In this document: piece by piece, positions 13,619-27,074 of the stretch
How positions within the stretch are numbered: the stretch's first letter is position 1
How the letters are laid out: each line of letters starts with the position of its first letter
From: Epiperipatus broadwayi
Lineage: Eukaryota > Onychophora > Udeonychophora > Euonychophora > Peripatidae
Reading direction: 5' to 3'
Length of the DNA: 64,000 nucleotides
Assembly (NCBI GenBank): GCA_028023455.1
Contig: JAQFVV010012420.1
Coordinates: 3,220,001 to 3,284,000, forward strand
Position numbers and translations under genes: made by a program
The notes under the pieces: generated by a model
What the model saw: only the letters and a program-made list of their open reading frames with translations
Told to the model about the DNA's origin: nothing
Databases searched by the model: none

Positions 13619-16495
13619 TAACAGAATAAAAATGTGATAGGCTCTTATTTAATGCCCCACTCATTTTGGTAGGATTTGTAACAGAATAAAATGAGAAAGA
13701 TAGGAAATGAAGACTTTAGTATAACCTGTAAAGTTAAGACATTGATCACAACAAAGTAAAGTATAACTTAATAATTGATTACCAATTATAAATGAATAAA
13801 TAAAAATAATGCTAATAAAAAAGGAAAATGACAGAACAATACTATCTCATAAATAATAATATGTCCTTGTTGGATAAACCTATTGTAATGGGATAAAATA
13901 CTTAATAGTGGTAAAAGACTTTGTTATCTTCCAGATTCATTTACATTAATCTAACCTTAATAAAATAGATAAAATTCTTTCTTAAAACCTTATAAATTTA
14001 CAATTTCAAATTGTAATGGGATAAAATGTCTATAATACAAAACTATAATAAAATACAATATATGTTCAATTTATTTAATATACTTCACCACTTATGCCAA
14101 CTTATAATATTATAAAATGAAAGTCAATACCTGAAATAACCCTGCAATTCATGATATTCAATCATGATGACATAAATAAATGAAAGATTCATATTTGACA
14201 CTTATACAAATACGATTAGAATTTCACAGTGAATTATTCTTCAAATTAATAGAGCCAAGTTATTAAACTCTAAATTATAATTACCATAACATGTATAATA
14301 TTATTAATACTCTATTATAATCAAATGATAATATTAAAAGCTTAATATTTAAAATAAATATACAATCTGCATAGATAAACTTTAAATATAAATAAAGTAA
14401 ACCATTCTACTTAATGTAATTCAAATACCAATTTCAATGTATGCAATTATCAATTTTATAATGTCATAAGATTTCCATTTTCATAACTAAATATTAAGTT
14501 ACTATAACATACATCCAATAAATAACAGTTTAAAAGAATATACAATTATAACCTCCTTTGTTTGCTTTAAGTAATTAATATATTTTCAGACTATATAAAT
14601 TATTGAATTAGCTCAGACATAAAATTTAACCAAAAATAACTATTGCATATAACTGTTAAAATAATTCTGGAAATCTTCTAATTAATTATTAAACATCTAG
14701 CAATAAGAAATTAATTAATATATTATTATATAAAATGTATACCAATTTTAAATGATTGAATTTACTATAAAAAAAATAATACATAATAATACGTATAACT
14801 TATTGATCCAATTGTTTAACTCCTACTGTTTTATGATTCTTTATTATGAATTATATGGTATAAGTGAATACATAACCACTGTCTATCAAAATTTTATTAA
14901 ATATATGACACAAAAAGACAAAAACAATTAGACAATAGACGTTTGTAACATACACTATAATTAAATACCAAGAAAGATATTTTCCACATAAGTTAATATT
15001 ATTAAATAAGTATTTATATATCAAAAATACACCTAAATAATGTATAATATATGACATATAAAATTTATATGAAATGAAAATGTTACTGCAAGCATATGCT
15101 ATTTAAAATACAAGTTAATGACACTTCTATAAACTTCATAATAAAGTAATTGCTTAAAATAAAATGTAATCATCATAAATTTGTTTATTTGTTCACCTTA
15201 TTTTCCAAATAAATATCAATGAATGATTGTTACATATAATTTTTTCAGATTTTCAATACTTATGACATGTTTACCTAAAAGTAATTTGCAGTCAAGTTTT
15301 AACTATTAAAATTTAGGATATAAATGTAAAATTAAACTAAATTTAATTTTCTTTTATTTCATATATATAACAAACAATCAATTAACCTGAGATACAGTAA
15401 TCAATTATATTTGTAAATATTACACAAATAAATACATTAACATACGACTTGATCATTGTCCTCCTGTATGGCATTTCCAAGTAACACAATAGTTCCAATG
15501 TCTATTCCATGAGCTGTAATTTAATGATATTTACTAATCCAAACAAAGTAAAAGCATCATACACAGTTATCCAAAACAATGCATATTTATTAAATTCCAA
15601 TATTCTCAAAGTAATATTTTTTTTGTTGTTTAGAAAATATTTAATTTTCTAATGGCATCATGACCAAGCAGATGCTAGACTTTATTTATGACAATACAGT
15701 ATAAAAACAAACTGGTTTAAAGCCTATATCAAAGTACTGCACTGATATTATAAAATTATATCTGCAGATGGAAACCATTCTTGTATACAGCAGTATGTTA
15801 TTAGCTTCTATATTTCATTATTAAAATGTTTTGTTGACACACAATAATCAGTTTCAGTAGAAAAATATCATTTTTGTGGTTATCAAGAAAATACTTTTAA
15901 AATAAATAATAAAAAATTATATAAAAGAACTTAGGTGTGCTTCTATAAAAGTCAAAATGTCAGAGCTCGAATTCAAATCATTCAGTCTTAATTATAACCT
16001 CTTACAATTGTCATCATCAAAACTAAGGTTATACTCTTTCTTCAATCTTATACCAAAATCACCCTGTGTTCCATGCTTAAAATCTCCTTTACAATAATAA
16101 GATAAAAAAAATGTTTTATAATCATTACATATAACAAATAAACATAACACAAATACCTAAGACATTAAATATTTATATGTATTATTTATAATCTACTACT
16201 TATGAATGCAATAAATACAATACATATAACAAAGAGATAATACTAATTTTATCAAAGTTATAAACTTTATTATTTATATATGCATTTTAAATGAATAAAA
16301 TTAATTTATAATTTTATGTTGCAATAATAATAAGAATACATTCCTTGCTTTAATATTTCATTATCATAGCAAACTATTTCAATGCTCTTAGGCTAATAAA
16401 TTACCTATTAAAACTAATTAAAATTAATTATAAAAATGTATCTACTTGGCATCCCATCACATAGTAAAACTACACCAAATTTTGGTTGGCACAAT
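13619..16495 (+). repeat. Copy 1 of a direct duplication of about 3 kb
   Basis: This stretch aligns in order and orientation with 19170-22537. Shared landmarks are the GTAACAGAATAAAA start, the segment with AGGAAATGAAGACTTTAGTA near 13705, TCATTGTCCTCCTGTATGGC near 15452, the GACCAAGCAGATGCTAGAC block near 15662, and the final CCAAATTT..GGTTG stretch near 16475. By eye the copies differ by scattered substitutions and indels. No protein domain was recognised. It may be two copies of an unknown mobile element or an old segmental duplication; no terminal repeat was found to decide. Confidence 0.85.
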
Positions 16496-17959
16496 GTTCA
16501 TTTATTACCAAGAAAAAAATTTTTTTTTTAAGAAACAAACTTAGTAACAATAATTCTACTGATATTTCTAACTCATATAATAAATTATTTCTATTCAAAC
16601 ATATACAAAGTTCCATTCTTTACTCTCCTTTTTTTATACATAATATATAACAATTTAATCATCATAAATTATAAATACCTTATCAGTATTCATATTAAAA
16701 TAAGATAAAAACTTGATCACTCTTTTGTTTACACCTCATTTATATACTCACATTGTTTCATTTATTATATCTCCAATGACTAACATGCCAGAAATACCAT
16801 AATTAACAAAGAATCTTCTTATCTAATATTTTGTCAACAATTTAGTACAAAGTATGATTATATCTTTACATTCTTTCAGATTTTGTATAATTTCCAATCA
16901 AAGTTGCAAAAGTTTAGCTATAAATTTGAGATTAATCCTTTTATCTTTAGTTCTTTCTGTAACCCTTCCCATCAATAACATAATCTTAAAATTCATTATT
17001 AACAAACAATATAATATCCTTAAGACTTCTTATATTAAAATCAATTAATTCATCATTCATACTGTTTCCACAAATTATCAATAGAATTCTTTCACATAAT
17101 ATACTTTCCAATTTCTTTTCTCACATAGTATTTCTTTTAAAATTGTATTTACTACTTAACTTTGAGGATGAATATATATTCCAAAGGTTTTAACTCTAAA
17201 CTAAAATTACTCAATCTTTTTATTTTTAAAAAAAAATTAAGTCCAAATATTACCCACTAATATTTAATATCTATAGGTCTCTATTATTCATTATATCTGT
17301 ACTACTATGCAATTATCCACATATTATACATCATTATGGGTATTCCTATCTTTAGGATTGTACGGCACTTTATAAATAACATAAGGAGCTATGAATATAA
17401 AATATTGAAAATTATACTCTTTTTTCATTTCATCCTATACTATTTATCTTCCATAATAGTATATTTCAACTACTGACGATTTAATTCTGATATTAAATAT
17501 TTGTCACAACAATTTTAAAAAAAATGCTACTGAATCGCCCTTTTGCAAATGCCCTTTTCTTAAGACTTACCCTACTTTAAGTCAGATAAAATGTTAAATG
17601 AAATATTTCACATCTTGTTTTAACATACACAGTCACACTATTATCAACTAATGTAAGGATCAACTCAAAACATTAAAACATTTATTAATTCTATTATACT
17701 TTATTACATATCATACTTTAATTTTCAAATAAGCTACAATTTATTCAAGTATAGTTCAAAAGCATCAAAATGATACTCATTAATTCATTAATCAGATCAT
17801 GGGTTATCAAGAATGAAAAACCATCAATTCTTATAACAGTATTAAACTGGGATTAAGCATCCCCTCTTTCCATGTAATGTTTGACTATTCTCAATATTCC
17901 CAAATGAAATAATGAGGAAACTTCTCCAATTATACTACCATTTATTACATGGTCACTCT
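16496..17959. other. Unassigned AT-rich sequence between the duplicated blocks
   Basis: No domain recognised. The frame at 16854-17048 is hydrophobic, low-complexity and motif-free. Confidence 0.4.
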
Positions 17960-18822
17960 TACTATTAACTTTTTGTTGGAGTGGATACTCAACATTTTCT
18001 ACAGGGTCTATTCCATTTTTTCATTTCTGCTATAGCTATGACTCTTTTAATCTTTACTTCCAATTTTTTTTTTTTTTTACAATGTATGATTTTATAAACT
18101 TGTGTTACACATCTATAATTTATTACTTTGGTTTTTAAATTTTTTATTCTTTCTATATTTTGATACAATTCATTCTCTAAATTTTTGATTTCTTTGAAAA
18201 TAATTTTATTTTCCAACCGTACTTTCTTTATAGTTCCTTGACTATTTTTAATCTTTACTTTCTTTACTTTGTTGTAACAATTCACATCCTTATGAACTTT
18301 TCAATTTATATATATACTTCTTCTCTAGTTCTTTATATCCAATTTTATACATCCTAATTTGATCATTTAAATCATTAAGCCTAATCCTTTGAATTACCTA
18401 AATGGTCTCTTAATTCATTAAACATGCTATCACATTTATCATCAGATTACCTTAATTTAACATTTAGGTTGTACCAAAATTTCTCAAATCATACATTTGT
18501 GGCATTAAGTTTAATTTCAAATAAGTCTAATTTATTACTGAATTGCCCCAACTCTACTTTAAATTCTGTCATTCCTTCTCTTAATTCTTTATTTTGATTA
18601 CTCATAACTGCTTTTAATTTTTTACCTTGAATATTAATTTTATTATTTATATCTTCTCTTAATTCTTTACATTGAATGTCAGTTTTATTATTTATGTATT
18701 CTCTTAACTACATTAAACTTATTATTCATTCTTTTCATCTCTTTTATAATTTTTTTAAAAAAAATTCTGAATACCATCTTCAGATTCTGCTAATATTTCA
18801 TCACTTTTAATTTCCATAATTG
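17960..18822 (-). pseudogene. Coiled-coil ORF1-like remnant
   Basis: On the minus strand a possible start ATG at 18817 opens an acidic stretch (MEIKSDEILAESEDGIQ), then lysine- and glutamate-rich heptad-like sequence broken by several stops. A recovered open piece at 17989-18285 begins MNCYNKVKKVKIKN and ends NRPCRKC. The pattern of repeated KEMKRM, FKVELGQFSNKLDLFEIKL and IERIKNL segments resembles the coiled-coil first ORF of some LINEs. No RT lies in frame downstream, so assignment to a LINE is inference. No retrieval against a family was possible. Confidence 0.4.
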
Positions 18823-19169
18823 CTTATTTATCTAAAAAATAATATTTCTATCTTCAACTATATAAATTGTAAAAATATTTTAAATTGTTTTGTTATTTAA
18901 TGACAAAATATTTGTCCATTCAATCATCATGTTACTGAAAAAACTTGCAGAAAAACAACAACAACAGCATTCATTTTAAACATATCAAAATATTATCACT
19001 ATGTACTATTTGAATTCATTCTTTAAAATTTTAAATGAATTACAATTATTTATAGAAAATATTACTGCTATATAAGAAATATGACCATGCATTCTCCTAC
19101 AAATATGTGTGAGACTCAAACCTCTATCATTTTAGTGTTTAACTGAGTCCATAGTTCGTTGCACCATTT

Positions 19170-22100
19170 GTAACAGAATAAAAATGTGATAATCTCTTAT
19201 TTAATGCCCCACATATCTAAGTAGCATTGGTAATAGAATAAAATGAGAAGGAAAGGAAATGAAGACTTTAGTATAACCTACAAACTTAAGACACTGATCA
19301 GAACAAAGTAAAATATAACTTAATAGAATAAAATAAAAATAATGCTAATAAAAATTAAAATGAAGACAATACTAATTTAGAAATATTTTCTCATAAATAA
19401 TAATATGTCCTTGTTAAACAAACCAATTGTAATGGGATAAAATACTTAATAGGGGTAAAAGACTTTGTTATCTTCCAGATTCATGTACATTAATCTAACC
19501 TTAATAAAATATATAAAACCCTCTCTCTTAAAACCTTATAAATTTACAACATCAAATCGTAATGGAATAAAAAGTCTACAATACAAAACTGTAATAAAAT
19601 ACAATATATGATCAATTTACTTAATATACTTTACCATTTATCAATAACATGAAAGGTTTAAACCTTCAAAACTTGCACCTTAAACAGTCAGTATCTGAAA
19701 TAACTCTACAATTTATGATATCCAATCATGATAACATAAAATAACTGATTCTTATTTGACACTTATACAAATACGATTAGCAATTCACAGTGAATATTGT
19801 TCTTCAAATTAGTAAAGCCAAGTTATTAAACTCTAAATTATTATTACCTTAATATATATAATATTATTAATACTCTATTACAATATGATGATAATATTAA
19901 AAGCTTACTATTTAAATTAAGTATACAATCTGCACAGATAAACTTTAAATACAAATAAAGTAAATCATTCTATTTAATGTAATTCAAAAAACCAATTTCA
20001 ATGTATGCAATTACCAATTTAATAATATCATAAGATTTCCATTTTCCTAACTAAATATTAAGTTACTATAACATACATTCAATAAATAATAGTTTAAAAG
20101 AATATGCAGGCATTCATTTATAATCTTTTTTGCTTTATAATAATTAATATATTTTTATACTTTATAAATTATCAAACTATCTCAGATATAAATTTTATCC
20201 AAAAATAACCATTGCATATAACTATTAAAATAATTGTGGTGATCTTCTATTTAATTATTAAACATCTAGAAATAATAAATTAATTAATCTATTATTATAT
20301 AAAAATGTATACAGGTTTAAATGTTAATATAATGGATTTACTATAGTAAATCAAAAGATTTCATGGTTAATATAAAAAAACTAATGGATATAAAAGTGAA
20401 CAGAATCACATCTTCATCTCTCTCAAACCAGATGTTTCAAATTGGCCTATATAAATCAGAATTTCTATTAAAGATAAGATGGCCGCTCTTGTCTTTATAA
20501 AGTCTCTATCTTGTGTTTGGGTTTGAATATCATTAAGATGCATATCTTAAAAAGGTGAATCATTTCTCTTTAATTCAATATGATATATGAGCTTAATAAA
20601 TAAATTTGAACATTATGTAATGAAAATAATATGTAGTAATACATACACTTACCAATCCAGTTGTTTAACTCCTGGACTATTTTATGATTGTTTACTATGA
20701 ACTATATGGTGTAAGTCAATGCATGTTCACTATCTATCAACATTTTATTAGCCAATAGGTTTGCATTATTAACTGAATGAGAACTAAAGCAAATTTATTT
20801 GTTTAGATAAATTTAAAATTTATTAGCAATAAATATCTAAACAACAAAAAAACATAAATAAATAATAAATGTTCGTAACATACATTATAATAAAATATCA
20901 AGAAAGATATTTTCTGCATTAGTTAATATTATTAAATGGGTGTTTATATATCAAAAATTCACCAAATAATGTAAAACATATAATATATAAAATTTATGTG
21001 AAATGAAAATGTTCCTGCAAGCATACACAATTTAAAATACAAGTAAGTTAAACGAGATTTCTATAAACTTCATAATAAAGTAAATGATTAAAATAAAATG
21101 TAATCATCATAAATTTGTTTATTCATTCACTTTATTTTTCAAATAAATATTAATGAATAATTGTTACAATGCAATTATTTCAGATTTTCAATACTTATGA
21201 CATGTATATCTAAAAGAGATATGCAGTCAATAAATAAATGCATAATATTTCAAAATCGAAATTTTAACTATTAAAATTTAGGATATAAAAGTAAATTAAA
21301 CTAAATTTAACTTTTTTTATTCCACATATATAAAACAAACAATCAACTATAGTAATCAATTAAATTTATAAATATTACATAAATAAATACACAAAATGAA
21401 ACACATATTAACATACAACTTGATCATTGTCCTCCTGTATGGCACTTCAAAGTAACAATATTTACAATATCTATTTCATGAACTGTAATTTATTAATATT
21501 AATAATCCAAATAAAGTAAAAGTATCATACACAGTTATTCAAAACAATGCAAATATATTAAATTCCAATATACTCAAAGTATTAATTTTTTATTCTTTGT
21601 TAGCAAATATTTAATTATGTAATGGCAACATGACCAAGCAGATGCTAGACTCCATTTCTGACAATACAATATATAAATAAACTGGTTTAAATCCTATGTT
21701 AAAGTACTCCATCAATATTATAAAATTATATCTGCAGATGGAAACCATTATTGTATACAGTAGTATGTGCTAGTTTAGATATTTCATTATTAAAATGTTT
21801 TGTTCCCACATGATAATCGTTTCTAGTAGGAAAATATCAAGCCAATTTTTAATGCTATAAATTACTTTTTTCATCTCTTAACATGTTTTAGATAATCTTG
21901 TCCAGTTTCTTGGACAGATATAATCATTTCTATTCCATCATTTTTGTGGTTATCAAGCAAATACTTTTAAAATAAATAAAAAAAAATATATAAAAGAATT
22001 TAAGTTTGCTTCTATAAAAGTCAAAATGCCAAAGCTTGGATTCAAATTATTCAGTCTTATTTATAATTTCTTACAACTGTCACCATCAAAACTAAGGTTA

Positions 22101-22537
22101 CACTCTTTATTCACTTCTATACCAAAATCAGCCTGCATTCCACACTTAAAACTCTTTTACAATGATAATAAATAAAAAAAAAAATTTTATAATCATTACA
22201 TATAACAAAGACATTAAATATTTGTGTAATGTTTATAATCTACTACTTATGAATGCAATAAATACAATACATATAACCAAGAAACAATACTAATTTTATC
22301 AAAGTTATAAACTTTATTATTTACATATGCATTTTAAATGAATAAAATTAATCTATAATTTTATGTTGCAATAATAATAAGCATTTCTTGCTTTCATATT
22401 TCATTGTCACAGCAACCTATTTCAATGCTCTTAGACTAATACATTACATACTAAAACTAATTAAAAATAATAATAAAAAAAATGTATACTTGCCATCCCA
22501 CCACATATTAAAATTATGCCAAATTTCGGTTGACACA
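19170..22537 (+). repeat. Copy 2 of the direct duplication of about 3 kb, with an insertion
   Basis: Collinear with 13619-16495 but longer. The main difference is about 280 bp of extra sequence at about 20340-20620, more GC-rich in its middle (for example GATGGCCGCTC near 20479), plus a shorter extra segment near 20750-20830. In the first copy the flanking sequences join near 14760-14790. The extra block could be an insertion in copy 2 or a deletion in copy 1; no target-site duplication was identified. Confidence 0.85.
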
Positions 22538-22875
22538 GTATAGCTATAAAAGAAAAAATTATTTTTTTCTTGTGAAGTTCATTTTCATTTATATATATAT
22601 ATTGATTTTCAAAAGAAACTAAATACAATGAGAGAAATATTGCGAATCAAGCTTGAAACAAAATGGAGTTTAAATAATATACTTATTTAACAAATTAATT
22701 GGTTTTCATTGAGAGAAATGGAACATGATTTAGTGCATTGTCATATTTATAAATAAAAAATTCATCTTTTGAAAAAGTGAATTGAAATGATTTCATTATC
22801 AAGAAGACAGTGCAATCAGTAGACAAAAATAGAAGTAAATAACAGAATTTTATTACTAGACTATAATATTATTAC

Positions 22876-24520
22876 TGTAATAAAATATATTCTACAAGAG
22901 TATGTTGATAATTATCAACTATTATGGTAATAAACTTTTGGCTTAAAACAATATTTATTACTTTGCTGGTACATGCTTCCAAGACAATATATCTTTGTCA
23001 AAGCATGACTATAGTGAATATTAGAAAATACATTAGCATATCCACATACACATAAACATACATTAAACTAGTTTATGATTATCTTAGATTTGCATATTTG
23101 CACATGTAAATTGACCTACCAGTTGACTGGGTCATTAGATTAAATGACAAATGCTTGCTGAGAGGAATGCTATTGACTCATATTTTTATAAAGTTCTCAG
23201 AATTAAATATGTGCCAAGCTTCTTTTATTTTTTGTTTATTATTATTACTCTCTAAGCAAATAATTTTAGCATCAGCAGGTTTAAAGAAATGACCAAATAT
23301 CAAGATATAAATGCTGTTGCATTTATCTCTGCTATATAAATGATTGTTCTGAGTGATTCTCGATTTTAAGTTTGTGTGTGTCTCTCCATAGTATCTGACA
23401 TTACAAAATTGACAATCCAGAGCATATACCAATTGAGCTTTATCATCATCTTTAATCTTATCTTTAGAATTGTTAATAAATCTATTTAGTGATAAGGGGC
23501 ATCTAAAATCAATATTAACATCGTAGCACATAATCAAAATTATTTTTGAAGGTATATTAGACACATAAGGCATATCAATCTATGATTTAGAATTAGATGC
23601 TCTCTCAAATTTATGTCTATAATTAAATGTTCATATTTGTTTGTTGAGCATGACCCTACAATAATACAACATTAATTAAATCTTTTTTATAACACTCTAA
23701 ATGATTTTTTTCTCTCAGTTTCAAACTCACAACATTCTGAATTCCTAGACAAAAAAGCTTTAAGGCCTGCCATCTTAAACTGAAATGGAATCTTGAGTGT
23801 GGATACAGATAACCCTTAACACTAAGAGATTTTACAATCATGAAATAATCAATAGTATAATTCTGTCTTATCAATTTCAAATCCAGAAATTTGATAGATT
23901 GGTTATTGTTCTCCTCTTTCATTACCCATTTAATTTCAGGAAATTGCTTCAATTTCTTAAACATTTCTTGAATAAGATTAGCAAGAGTGCAAACAAAGAC
24001 ATCATCCACAAATATAGGGTATATAATATATTTATTAGGTCTAAAAGGAATTGAATAAGATCTCTTCTGAAGCTATATATCAAACCACTAATAGACAAGC
24101 CCATGGGCTAATTTGTAGACCTAATAAAAGTTTCACCCCTAAATGTAGTATACACATTTTTCATTAATGTACCATAAAATATCCATAATAAATTGAGCCC
24201 TATTATCATAAATTGAGCTATGCTTCAACAGATCTTGTATAATATTTATAGGCCAGACTCTATTAAGAGATCCATAGAATTCAGTCACACAAAAAGAATC
24301 CATTCTAAATTCTTTATGGATATTTGTATTCTTAATCATATTAAAAAAATCAAATGATGATGTAATTGTCAAATTTCAAGACGGATCCAACCTACAATCA
24401 CTTTAGGCTGCATGGTGATAATATTCTCTGTCCAAATTGATCATAAATCTTAATGGATAATTATTCTTATGGAATTTTACAGTAGTGAATACTATGGAAT
24501 GACAGCTGCAATGCATCTAA
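22876..24520 (-). mobile_element. Penelope-like element, family A, 5'-truncated
   Basis: A Penelope-like retroelement (RT plus GIY-YIG endonuclease) on the minus strand. RT pieces: YGSLNRVWPINIIQDLLKH in 24139-24372, corresponding to the Y-x-SLP...I block; GLSISGLIYSF near 24060-24110; the catalytic MDDVFVC at the start of 23656-24009; and IKFLDLKLIR later in that frame. The endonuclease is in 23178-23573: YALDCQFCNVRYYGETHTNL, then KSRI, matching the GIY-YIG pattern C..C...YYGET...L..RI, and later KIKEAWHI. The 3' untranslated end reaches about 22876. Frameshifts and stops separate these pieces. It is head to head with 24540-25235. Confidence 0.85.
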
Positions 24521-24539
24521 TTCTAAACCATGGGCCTTA

Positions 24540-25235
24540 GACCCCTAACATACATTCAAAAATAATATCGATTATGCACAAGGATTTTAATAATGGTTTT
24601 AGATGTCCCTTATCACTAAATAGGTTTATTAACAATTCCAAAGATAAGATTAAAGATGATGATAAAGCTCAACTGGTATACCTCCCAGACTGTCAATTTT
24701 ACAACAGGTACTATGGAGAGACACATGCAAACTTAATATCGAGAATCATTCAGCATGCTTATTTATATAACAAAGGTAAACACAATACTAATTATAGCTC
24801 ATTGTTTGTAAAAAATGAAAAAAAATCTAGCCATTCCTTTAAATCTGCTGACACTAAAATTATTTGCTTTCAAATGAATAATAAAAAATGGAAAATAAAA
24901 GAAGCTTGGCATATAATTAATTCTAAGAACTTCATAAATTTAAAAACCAATAGCATTCCTCTCAGCAAGTATTGGTCATTTAATCTAATAACATAGCCAA
25001 CTGCTAGGTTAATTTACATATATGAATCTATAAATCTATGGCTAGTTTAATTTTGTTAATATGCATGCAAATATGCGAATGTATTTGATAATATTCACTA
25101 TAGTCTTGCTTTGGCTAAGATAAACCGTATTGAATGTTCTGGTTCAACAAAGTAATAAATATTATTTTATACTAAAAATTTATTACCAGAATAGTTGATA
25201 ATTATCTACATACTCTTGTAGAATATATTTAATTA
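24540..25235 (+). mobile_element. Penelope-like element, family A, inverted partial copy
   Basis: The open frame 24574-24996 encodes the GIY-YIG endonuclease end of the same family as the minus-strand copy. It starts with RCPLSLNRFINNSKDKIKDD, continues with CQFYNRYYGETHANLISRI, and ends with KIKEAWHIINSKNFIN. The 3' untranslated part, containing a TAGTTGATAATTATC stretch near 25193, mirrors the sequence at about 22880-22925. RT sequence is missing, so this is a 3'-terminal fragment. Confidence 0.85.
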
Positions 25236-25684
25236 CATATTATCTACAGTATACAGTATACATATATTACAGTTTATTCTTATGTTTTTACTGTATATAA
25301 TGGGCAATTATAATTGAAGACACTTAATCAGCAGCTATACTACACATGAAAAATGTTCTGGCAATCAATAACAGGGATTTCAAAATAAATAAATCATAAA
25401 ACATTCCTCTTTCTCCTGGACACTATTATTATTATTATTTTAAATATTATGATAATAATAATAGACATTTATATCAACTAATAATTTAGTATTATAGCAA
25501 TGTTAATTCTCCGAGATTACTCACTAACTTACCTGTTGTATAGCAATTATTTGTATTTATTAATAAATATCTTAAAGACTATATGTGCTTGGTTGTATAC
25601 ATAATAAAATCATAAGTCTAAAATTGGTATTATGACCGGAGAATATTTATTGTAATTAATAAAATGATAGTGAGCAGAGAATAT
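25236..25684. other. Spacer with (ATT)n microsatellite
   Basis: AT-rich; includes a short ATT repeat near 25424-25441. No gene. Confidence 0.5.
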
Positions 25685-26126
25685 AAACAGGCAAAAAACT
25701 CTCCATATAGTAGTGCCACCTTGTGCTAACCAGAGTAATCAATGGATGCCAGAGGGCTTGTGCATAAAATCCCTATCTAGTGCCTACTCATCTAATCCCC
25801 AAACTAGTTTCTGGCTTGTGGCATGAGCCTTGGATCTGAGAGCACTGCACCTAGATCTTCGGATCTAATGCAACCCTCCAGCAGCCACCTTTTATCTCTA
25901 CTTCACTACAAAACTATGAGAATGAAATTGAAAACACAATAATATTTTCAATCTAAGCTCAATAGCTTATATAGTCATATGGGTCTGAACTCAATTCAGC
26001 ACCCATACATTTTGGTGACCTTGGCTCTTTAACAATCATAGCCACCATTATCCTATTAGGCAGATTTGTTGTTAAACTACTAAACATCACATGATCACCA
26101 TCTCATGTTAGCACATAACTGTTAGT
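25685..26126 (-). repeat. Penelope-type terminal repeat (pLTR), minus orientation, dead hammerhead
   Basis: Aligns with the pLTR at 50396-50895 in reverse orientation, including the TATATAAG stretch (seen here as CTTATATA near 25966-25973) and the region that carries a hammerhead ribozyme elsewhere. Here the ribozyme site, about 25793-25838, keeps GCCACAAGCCAGAAACTAGT but lacks about 10 nt covering the CTGATGA core box, so it cannot fold into an active ribozyme. Confidence 0.8.
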
Positions 26127-26354
26127 AAACAGGCAAAAAACTCTCCATATAGTAGTGCCACCTTGTGCTAACCAGAGTAATCAATGAATGCCAGAAGGCT
26201 TGTGCATAAAATCCCTGTCTAGTGCCTACTCAAGTTTGAGGATTGGATGAGTAGGCACTAGATAGGGATTTTATGCATAAGCCTTCTGGCATTCATTGAT
26301 TACTCTGGTTAGCACAAGGTGGCACTACTATATGGAGTTTTTTGCCTGTTTATT
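26127..26354. repeat. Long hairpin made of two inverted pLTR ends
   Basis: Arms of about 107 bp (26127-26232 and 26248-26354) are near-perfect reverse complements around a 15-nt loop. Both arms are the outer end of the pLTR. The loop sits where the hammerhead would be; only its GATTGGATGAG edge remains. Confidence 0.9.
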
Positions 26355-26409
26355 AACAGTTATGTGCTAGCATGAGATGGTGATCATGTGATGTTTAGTG
26401 GTTTAGCAG

Positions 26410-27060
26410 AGAATATACATATTCATTTGTTATAAACTTTTTAACTAAGACAAATTAAATTGTTATAATTTACTGCATTATATTAAGATGTTTTATTAAT
26501 GTCATTTATTATAAGTGTTTATTTTTTCTTATATTGCAAACATAGATTGGTTATAAACACTGCTTTGAATGAGGCATTATTGTTATTTTATTTTTCAAAT
26601 ATCCCACTATTTAAATATTAACGTACTTGCAAATAATGAGCAATATGTACTAGTATCTCATAAAAAGAATTTAATCTCTACAATAACAAGATTAGTGCAA
26701 TATAAAATTTCAGTATTACTACTGTTTGTACCATATATCATGTAACATATTGACTTTCATTATTTCATTATAATTTATACCTTGTTCATGTTCTGAATAA
26801 ACAGTCTTTCACCCCCCTCCCTTTTAAGTAAAAAATATACTGTCACTATACCATTATTACCAGCTTTATAGATCAAGTTTTTACTTTCAAAAATCACACT
26901 ATATCGCGTTTTCTTATTTAATAAATATGAACAACCTATGTATATTATTATACAAACTGCTATCAATGCTTAAAATTATCTAATTTTGCTGTAAATTATA
27001 TTATTTGTTTTAATTATATGTCTATTTCTCTTGAAATAGTTAGTCTAAATAACTTCAAAT
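26410..27060. other. Intergenic, nothing recognised
   Basis: The frame at 26775-26966 (-) has no motif. A (TA)n run begins near 27063. Confidence 0.5.
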
Positions 27061-27074
27061 TTATATATATATAT

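Noticed and set aside
15993-22155. A conserved-looking minus-strand peptide (DFGI...KE-NLSFD-D-CK-L, stop) in both copies of the 3-kb duplication (15993-16090 and 22051-22155)
   Set aside because: Codon comparison shows changes mostly at first and second positions with no third-position excess, so no sign of selection on a protein.
26775-26966. 63-codon minus-strand frame
   Set aside because: No motif, no neighbouring exon signals, in plain AT-rich sequence.
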